From DATEHG01 sp041691295 (lineage in GTDB: Bacteria > Gemmatimonadota > Gemmatimonadetes > Gemmatimonadales > GWC2-71-9), in the NCBI GenBank assembly GCA_041691295.1, contig JBEPVA010000056.1, forward strand, positions 1 to 19,478: a stretch of DNA of 19,478 nt, given 5' to 3'. Positions 15,303 to 19,478 of the stretch are shown here, one piece after another. The translations under genes and the position numbers were made by a program. Position 1 is the first letter of the stretch; each line of letters starts with the position of its first letter. The notes below the pieces were generated by a model. That model searched no databases. It was not told the origin of the DNA and was given only the letters and a program-made list of their open reading frames with translations.

Positions 15303-15344
15303 TCGCCTTTCGCCTTTCGCCTTTCGCCTATCGCCTATCGCTTC
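15303..15344 (-). repeat. Heptanucleotide tandem repeat at the 3' end of dnaE
   Basis: Six consecutive 7-base units on the plus strand: TCGCCTT three times, TCGCCTA twice, then a degenerate TCGCTTC. Read on the coding strand the units are CGAAAGG and CGATAGG. The dnaE stop codon (TAG, 15337-15335) is formed by the fifth unit. The repeat belongs to the same sequence family as the tracts at 18396-18472 and 19079-19106. Confidence 0.85.
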
Positions 15345-18300
15345 CCGACCCGTTCAAGCCGCTCAATATCCCGGATGGTCAGCGAAATTGCCCCGAACTC
15401 CTGCTCGACCAGCCCCCGGATGAGAAACGGCCCCTGATCGAACAGCACATGTCCCCGCCGTTTATAGACATCGGGAAAGAGCACGGTCTCGATCAGGCCA
15501 TCACCATCATCAAAGGTGGCAAACTCCATCGGCTCCTCCCTGGCGGTGTGCACCGGCTTGGACGTCGTCAGCATTCCGGCCACCACAACTGACTTGCCGA
15601 CGTACCGCGGCAGGTTGGTGCTCGAACAGATCCGGAACCGCTTCAGCCGTTCGGTAAACAGCCGCATCGGATGGATGTCGGTGGTAAAACCCAGCGCCTC
15701 ATACTCGGCCGCCCGCCGCCGCTCCACGGTGTATTCCTTGAGAGCCGGCACCTGAAGTGGCGCCTCGACCGGAATCAGCTGCCCCCCGGCCGCCCGGCCC
15801 CCCCTAGTCTCTCCATCCAGCTGCCACAGCAGCATCGGCCGAGTCAAGATACCGCCGATGGCATCACAGGCCCCGGCCTTGATCAGGATGCGGAGATCGT
15901 CGGAGGTCAGACCGGCCCGGGCGCGCAGTTCGATCAGGCTCTCGAATGGTCCTCCCGTCGCTCGCGCCGCCAGGATCTGCTCCACTGCAGTGGCCGACAA
16001 TCCCTTGATGAACTGGAAGCCGATCTGCACCTCGGTGTCCCGGCCGGTAGAGTTGAATTGACTGGCATTCACGTCGGGAGGGTGGACGGTGAGTCCCATC
16101 CGCATGGCTTCGGCCACATAGGCAAACGGGGCGTAGAACCCTCCGCCATTGGCCAGCACCGCCGAGATGAATTCGGCGGGGTAGTTGGCCCGGAGATAGC
16201 ACGACTGCTGGGCCACCCGGATGTAGGAACAGGAGTGACCCTTGCAGAAGCTGTACCCGGCAAAGGACATCACCATTTCCCACACCAGGGTGGCGCGAGC
16301 CGGATCACGTCCCAGCCGCTCGGCCCCGGTGAAAAACTCCTCGGCGTACGCCGCCAGCTGCTTGACCGGCCGCTTCTTCGACAGCGCCTTGCGGAGGCCA
16401 TCACCACTGGCCAGCGGCATCCCGGCAAAGGCGGCGCAGACGTTGACCACATCCTCCTGGTAGACCATCACCCCGAAGGTGCCGGCCAGGGTGTCACGCA
16501 GGCTGGGGTCGAGTGGCTGCCACGGTCCGCCGTGCAGTCGTTCGAGGTATTGACGGATGAACCGATTCGAAGCCGGCCGGATGATGCTGGTGTTGAGCAC
16601 CAGCAGATCGAAGGTCTCGGCCTTCGATTTGGCGCACAGCATCCGTGAGGCCGGCGACTCGGTGTAGAACACTCCCATGGTCTGGCCGGTGCGGAACAGC
16701 GCCCTGGTCGGTTCGTCGTCCTCCGGATCGGCCCTGGTGTAGTCGATCCGTCGGCCGGTGTGGGCCGCCACCTCCCGGATGGCATCGCGAATGACCGCCA
16801 GCGAGCGGTTGCCCAGCAGGTCGATCTTGACCAGCCCGGCATCTTCGGCTCCATCCTTTTCGAACTGGATCACCGGCACCGGCAGATCAGGATGGCCGTC
16901 GAGGACCTTGGCGGCGCACTCGAGCGGCACGTAGTCGGTCAGGGCGGTCGGGACGATGACGACGCCACCGGGGTGCAGCGAGAGATGCCGCGGCGTACCC
17001 ACCAGCGGGGCGGCCAGCGCGGCGTAGTCGCGCCACGCCACCGGAAGGTCGAGTCCCTGGAAATTGGGATGGGTGGCCAGCAGCTCGCTGAGCGGCACGT
17101 CGTCGCTGTACCACGGAATGCGGCGGGTGACTTCGCGAATTTCGCCCGGCGGGCGGCCGTGCACCTTGGCCACCTCGCGGAGCGCGCCGCGCAGCCGGAA
17201 GCTGTTGTGATTGGCGACCATTGCCGCCCGGGGCCTGGGGTATTTCCGGAATACATACGACAGGATCTCGTCCCGCTCGTCCCATGGAAAGTCGAGGTCG
17301 ATGTCGGGCGGATCCTGGCGGGCGGGATTGAGGAACCGCTCAAACAGCAGGCCGGCGCCCAGTGGCTCGACATGGGTAATGCCGAGGCAGTAGCTGACGA
17401 TCGAATTGGCCACCGAGCCCCGACCGCAGTGGGTGGTGACCTGCTGCACGATATCGTGGACCACCAGGAAGTAGTCGGCAAAGTTCTTGACGGCGATGAT
17501 GGCCAGTTCGTGCTCCAGCCGGTCCCGGGTAATCGGCGCGATGGTCCCGTAGCGGCGCTCCGCGCCCTGATACGCGAGGCTGCGGAGCAGCGCCAAGGCG
17601 CCGTCGTGATCGGCCACTCGCGGCGCCACCGTCCGTCCGATCGGAATCCGGTACCGGCAGCGCTCGGCGATGGCCGCGGCGGCGGTCAGCGCTTCGGGGC
17701 AGTCGGGAAAGTGGCGGTCCAGTTCGGCGGTGGGGCGGAGCCAGGCGTCGCGGGATGACAGGCGGTCGGGCGGACAGGCGGACAGGGTCGTATTGAGACC
17801 GATTGCGACTCTGAGCCGGTGCCGCGACCAGTCCTCCGCATGGGCGAACATGACGGCGCCGGTGACCACCGACGGCAGCTTCAGCCGTCGAGCGGTGGCC
17901 AGCACCGCGTGCCGTTCCTTACCGGGGCGGAGTTCGGCGTAGAGATCGGCGGGCCCGCTGGCGCGACAGACCTTTTCGAGAAACGCCGGATCGGCCGACA
18001 GGAGGACCAGACCGTCTCGATCACGGCTTAGCCAATCGGACAATCCTCCCGCTGGTCCGTCGTTGCGTCGGTCTGCCCGCCCCCCTGCCCCCCCGCCCCC
18101 CCAATGGATTGCGGTTATCGCCCGGCACAACGCCGCCCACCCCCGCTCATCGGTGGCCAGCCCGACCGTTTCCTCCCCGTTGAAGACAAGATGGGCCCCA
18201 AGGATCGGGCGGACCCCGGCCGACTCGGCCGCCTGCTGGAATTCGACCGCACCGTAGACCCCGTTGGTATCGGTGCAGGCCAGCGCGGTGAAGCCGCGCG

Positions 18301-18388
18301 CCCTGGCGGCCTCGAGCATGACCTCGGGGCTCGAGACGCCTCCCTCGAAGGAGAAGTGGGTGTGGCTGTGGAGATGGGTGAACGACAT
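15335..18388 (-). CDS. dnaE: DnaE-family DNA polymerase III alpha subunit, short form, probably error-prone/auxiliary
   Basis: A 1017-residue C-family polymerase, shorter than the roughly 1160-residue replicative DnaE. The N-terminal PHP domain starts HLHSHTHFSFEGG, but the later metal ligands are lost (TDT instead of TDH, GAH instead of GxE), so it should lack PHP exonuclease activity. Polymerase catalytic aspartates are present: Asp364/Asp366 (PDIDLDFPW) and Asp523 (VKIDLLG), with the GRGSVANSIVSYCLGIT palm segment. The fingers segment FCKGHSCSY, a helix-hairpin-helix (FIKGLSATAVEQI) and a C-terminal OB fold (VVVAGMLTTSKPVHT) follow. Length and inactive PHP point to translesion synthesis rather than bulk replication, but no ImuA/ImuB genes are in view. 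It lies downstream of tag. The ATG at 18388 has no Shine-Dalgarno; a heptad-repeat hairpin occupies that position. A glycine-rich insert near residue 100 and a repeat near residue 205 come from simple-sequence DNA. Confidence 0.92.
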   Translation of the reverse strand: MSFTHLHSHTHFSFEGGVSSPEVMLEAARARGFTALACTDTNGVYGAVEFQQAAESAGVRPILGAHLVFNGEETVGLATDERGWAALCRAITAIHWGGGGAGGRADRRNDGPAGGLSDWLSRDRDGLVLLSADPAFLEKVCRASGPADLYAELRPGKERHAVLATARRLKLPSVVTGAVMFAHAEDWSRHRLRVAIGLNTTLSACPPDRLSSRDAWLRPTAELDRHFPDCPEALTAAAAIAERCRYRIPIGRTVAPRVADHDGALALLRSLAYQGAERRYGTIAPITRDRLEHELAIIAVKNFADYFLVVHDIVQQVTTHCGRGSVANSIVSYCLGITHVEPLGAGLLFERFLNPARQDPPDIDLDFPWDERDEILSYVFRKYPRPRAAMVANHNSFRLRGALREVAKVHGRPPGEIREVTRRIPWYSDDVPLSELLATHPNFQGLDLPVAWRDYAALAAPLVGTPRHLSLHPGGVVIVPTALTDYVPLECAAKVLDGHPDLPVPVIQFEKDGAEDAGLVKIDLLGNRSLAVIRDAIREVAAHTGRRIDYTRADPEDDEPTRALFRTGQTMGVFYTESPASRMLCAKSKAETFDLLVLNTSIIRPASNRFIRQYLERLHGGPWQPLDPSLRDTLAGTFGVMVYQEDVVNVCAAFAGMPLASGDGLRKALSKKRPVKQLAAYAEEFFTGAERLGRDPARATLVWEMVMSFAGYSFCKGHSCSYIRVAQQSCYLRANYPAEFISAVLANGGGFYAPFAYVAEAMRMGLTVHPPDVNASQFNSTGRDTEVQIGFQFIKGLSATAVEQILAARATGGPFESLIELRARAGLTSDDLRILIKAGACDAIGGILTRPMLLWQLDGETRGGRAAGGQLIPVEAPLQVPALKEYTVERRRAAEYEALGFTTDIHPMRLFTERLKRFRICSSTNLPRYVGKSVVVAGMLTTSKPVHTAREEPMEFATFDDGDGLIETVLFPDVYKRRGHVLFDQGPFLIRGLVEQEFGAISLTIRDIERLERVGKR
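17757..17788 (-). repeat. Octanucleotide repeat inside the dnaE coding region
   Basis: Four 8-base units on the plus strand, GACAGGCG, GTCGGGCG, GACAGGCG and GACAGGGT, lie in the dnaE reading frame (about residues 201-211). Eight is not a multiple of three, so a change in copy number would shift the frame. Confidence 0.6.
18076..18102 (-). repeat. G-run tract (G-quadruplex motif) inside dnaE
   Basis: The coding strand carries guanine runs of 7, 7, 6 and 3 separated by one, two and one bases, which satisfies the four-run G-quadruplex rule. It encodes a glycine-rich insert (WGGGGAGGRAD, about residues 96-105) in the PHP-domain region. Such runs are also prone to slippage. Confidence 0.7.
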
Positions 18389-18395
18389 ACGATTC

Positions 18396-18472
18396 AGTCG
18401 TTAGTCATTAGTTGTTAGTCATTGGTGAAAACACACGACTCACTAATGACCAACGACTAACGACTAACGACC
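18396..18472 (-). repeat. Convergent heptad tracts forming a 32-bp imperfect hairpin between tag and dnaE
   Basis: The left arm (18396-18427) holds TCGTTAG, TCATTAG, TTGTTAG, TCATTGG. The right arm (18441-18472) holds CTAATGA, CCAACGA, CTAACGA, CTAACGA. The arms are reverse complements at 27 of 32 positions, all five mismatches being transitions, with a 13-base loop (18428-18440). The right arm contains the tag stop codon (TAG, 18459-18457) and its last codons. The left arm ends seven bases before the dnaE ATG, where a ribosome-binding site should be. Confidence 0.85.
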
Positions 18473-19002
18473 CGTTTCCAGGCTGGCCGCTGCTTGATGA
18501 TTTTCCTGTAGACCGGACACGTCTCTCGGTGCGCCCCCGGCAGGTAGCCGGTGCTCATCAGGAACTCGCCGACGATCTCGCCGCCGGTAAAGCGAAAGGT
18601 CTGCTTGAACAGCTTGATCCACTCCTCTTTCGAGCGGGGATGGTGGGCGTCGAGCCACTGCTCGAAGGATCCGTGGCTCTTCTGCAGTTTGAGGATCGTC
18701 TTGGCGTTGCTGATGGCGGCGTCGACCTTGAGCCGATTGCGGATGATGCCGGCGTCGTTGAGCAGCCGGTTCCTCTGGCGCACGCCGTAGCGGGCCACGA
18801 TGGCAGGATCGAATCCGTCGTAGGCCTTCCGGAATGCTTCCCGCTTCTTGAGAATGGTCAGCCACGAGAGTCCGGCCTGGTTGATCTCGAGCACCAGCCG
18901 TTCGAACAGCTCGGCGTCTCCGTGGAGCGGGAAGCCGTATTCGTGATCGTGGTAGGGGCCGTGCCATTGGTGGCCAGGGGCAGCGGTGCAGTACCCGGAC
19001 AT
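18457..19002 (-). CDS. tag: DNA-3-methyladenine glycosylase I
   Basis: A 181-residue base-excision repair enzyme that removes 3-methyladenine from alkylated DNA. Tag hallmarks are present: the zinc ligands Cys5, His18 (YHDHEYG), His158 and Cys162 (GAHRETC), with the same spacings as Cys4/His17 and His175/Cys179 of E. coli Tag. LEINQAGLSWLTILKKRE carries the catalytic-pocket glutamate and aromatic residue, and DAGIIRNRLKVDAAISNA forms the helix-hairpin-helix region. The ATG at 19002 is preferred because GAGG precedes it by five bases and it puts the first cysteine at position 5, near the family norm. An in-frame ATG at 19026 adds eight residues. The last four codons and the TAG lie in a heptad repeat. 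It heads a likely repair operon with dnaE, divergent from the quinone oxidoreductase gene. Confidence 0.93.
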   Translation of the reverse strand: MSGYCTAAPGHQWHGPYHDHEYGFPLHGDAELFERLVLEINQAGLSWLTILKKREAFRKAYDGFDPAIVARYGVRQRNRLLNDAGIIRNRLKVDAAISNAKTILKLQKSHGSFEQWLDAHHPRSKEEWIKLFKQTFRFTGGEIVGEFLMSTGYLPGAHRETCPVYRKIIKQRPAWKRVVSR

Positions 19003-19078
19003 GGATGCCTCGGTGGCCGTTGCCATTAGAGAAAGCTGATGGTGCTGTTCAGTGCATTAACTTCATTCAACCAGACTG

Positions 19079-19106
19079 CTAACGGCCAAAGGCCAACGGC
19101 TAAAGG
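19079..19106 (+). repeat. Heptanucleotide tract supplying the ribosome-binding site of the quinone oxidoreductase gene
   Basis: Four consecutive units, CTAACGG, CCAAAGG, CCAACGG and CTAAAGG, end four bases before the ATG at 19111. The AAAGG of the last unit is the only Shine-Dalgarno-like sequence there. The units belong to the same family as the two other heptad tracts in the window. Confidence 0.8.
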
Positions 19107-19110
19107 CTCC

Positions 19111-19478
19111 ATGAAAGCCATCGTCTACACCGCCGCCGGAACGACCGACGTCATCCAGCTCCGCGACGTCCCCACCCCCGAGCCCGGCTCGCACCAGATC
19201 CGGGTCAGGGTCCACGCGGCCGGCCTCAACCGGGCCGATATTCTGCAGCGCCGAGGCAGTTATCCTGCGCCGCCGGGGTGGCCGGCGGATATCGGCGGCC
19301 TCGAGTACGCCGGTACCGTCGAGGCGCTGGGCCGGGGCGTGACCCGCTGGGACATTGGCGACCGGGTCATGGGACTGGTCGGCGGCGGCGCCCATGCTGA
19401 AGCGGTCGTGGTGCACCAGGACGAGGCGCTGGAAATTCCCGCCGCCCTTTCCTTCGTCGAAGCCGCCGCCATTCCCGA
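19111..19478 (+). CDS. NAD(P)H quinone oxidoreductase, zinc-free MDR family (partial, C-terminus off the right edge)
   Basis: The first 122 residues of a medium-chain dehydrogenase/reductase. MKAIVYTAAGTTDVIQLRDV, the GLNRADILQRRGSYP segment and GLEYAGTVEALGRGV are characteristic of the quinone oxidoreductase / PIG3-like branch, which lacks the catalytic zinc cysteine of alcohol dehydrogenases (Asn-Arg-Ala-Asp is found where Cys would be). The GDRVMGLVGGGAHAEAVVV strand completes the catalytic GroES-like domain. The NADPH-binding Rossmann domain lies beyond the window. These enzymes reduce quinones or other small electrophiles with NADPH. It is transcribed away from tag, from a 108-base shared upstream region that includes a heptad repeat. 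Confidence 0.88.
   Translation, partial: MKAIVYTAAGTTDVIQLRDVPTPEPGSHQIRVRVHAAGLNRADILQRRGSYPAPPGWPADIGGLEYAGTVEALGRGVTRWDIGDRVMGLVGGGAHAEAVVVHQDEALEIPAALSFVEAAAIP

Noticed and set aside
15671..16648. Plus-strand open frame (325 codons) opposite dnaE
   Set aside because: It is entirely antisense to conserved polymerase motifs and lacks protein-like composition or a ribosome-binding site.
18396..18472. CRISPR array or intrinsic terminator
   Set aside because: Units are 7 bases with no spacers, so it is not CRISPR. The stem has no adjacent T-run, so it is not a standard terminator.
19003..19110. SOS (LexA) box between tag and the quinone oxidoreductase gene
   Set aside because: No GAAC-N4-GTTC or CTG-N10-CAG type site is seen there; regulation of the repair genes remains unassigned.

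Overview
This 19.5 kb window is ordinary high-GC bacterial chromosome from a diderm: it contains lipoprotein signals, an outer-membrane beta-barrel protein and periplasmic enzymes. The mix of an imidazolonepropionase-like amidohydrolase, a class C-type serine hydrolase, a PQQ-type sugar dehydrogenase and a long-form IspH is compatible with Gemmatimonadota or a similar soil lineage. That assignment is an inference from gene content; no rRNA or tRNA is present to confirm it. I see no phage, transposase, integrase or CRISPR array.

Region 1 (1-3369) is regulatory. A TetR-family gene running off the left edge reads leftward from a strong promoter whose -35 lies in a perfect 14-bp palindrome. A small PAS-plus-Fis-HTH protein follows on the plus strand and ends at a good intrinsic terminator. 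Next comes a histidine kinase / OmpR-type response regulator pair with ATGA overlap.

Region 2 (3464-9619) is on the plus strand: a CAT-type amino acid permease, a large surface protein with an Omp85-like barrel, a small unknown lipoprotein directly abutting a long-form IspH (last step of the MEP isoprenoid pathway), and a TfoX N-domain protein. The latter ends at an intrinsic terminator that overlaps the end of the convergent DUF72 gene.

Region 3 (9666-15036) is on the minus strand. In transcription order it holds a secreted class C-type serine hydrolase, a secreted amidohydrolase, and a PQQ-type sugar dehydrogenase lipoprotein closely followed by a DUF72 protein.

Region 4 (15303-19478) is a small DNA-repair unit on the minus strand, 3-methyladenine glycosylase I (tag) followed by a short DnaE-family polymerase with a degenerate PHP domain. 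It lies divergent from a partial quinone oxidoreductase gene.

The most unusual signal is in region 4. Three gene boundaries carry tandem heptanucleotide tracts of one related family (consensus about CNAWHGR). They supply the stop codons of dnaE and tag, form a 32-bp imperfect hairpin in front of dnaE, and supply the likely ribosome-binding site of the quinone oxidoreductase. The dnaE coding region also holds a G-quadruplex-type poly-G tract and an octanucleotide repeat. The amidohydrolase signal peptide is built from a nonanucleotide repeat. The simple-repeat load of the repair locus is the best candidate for something undescribed.
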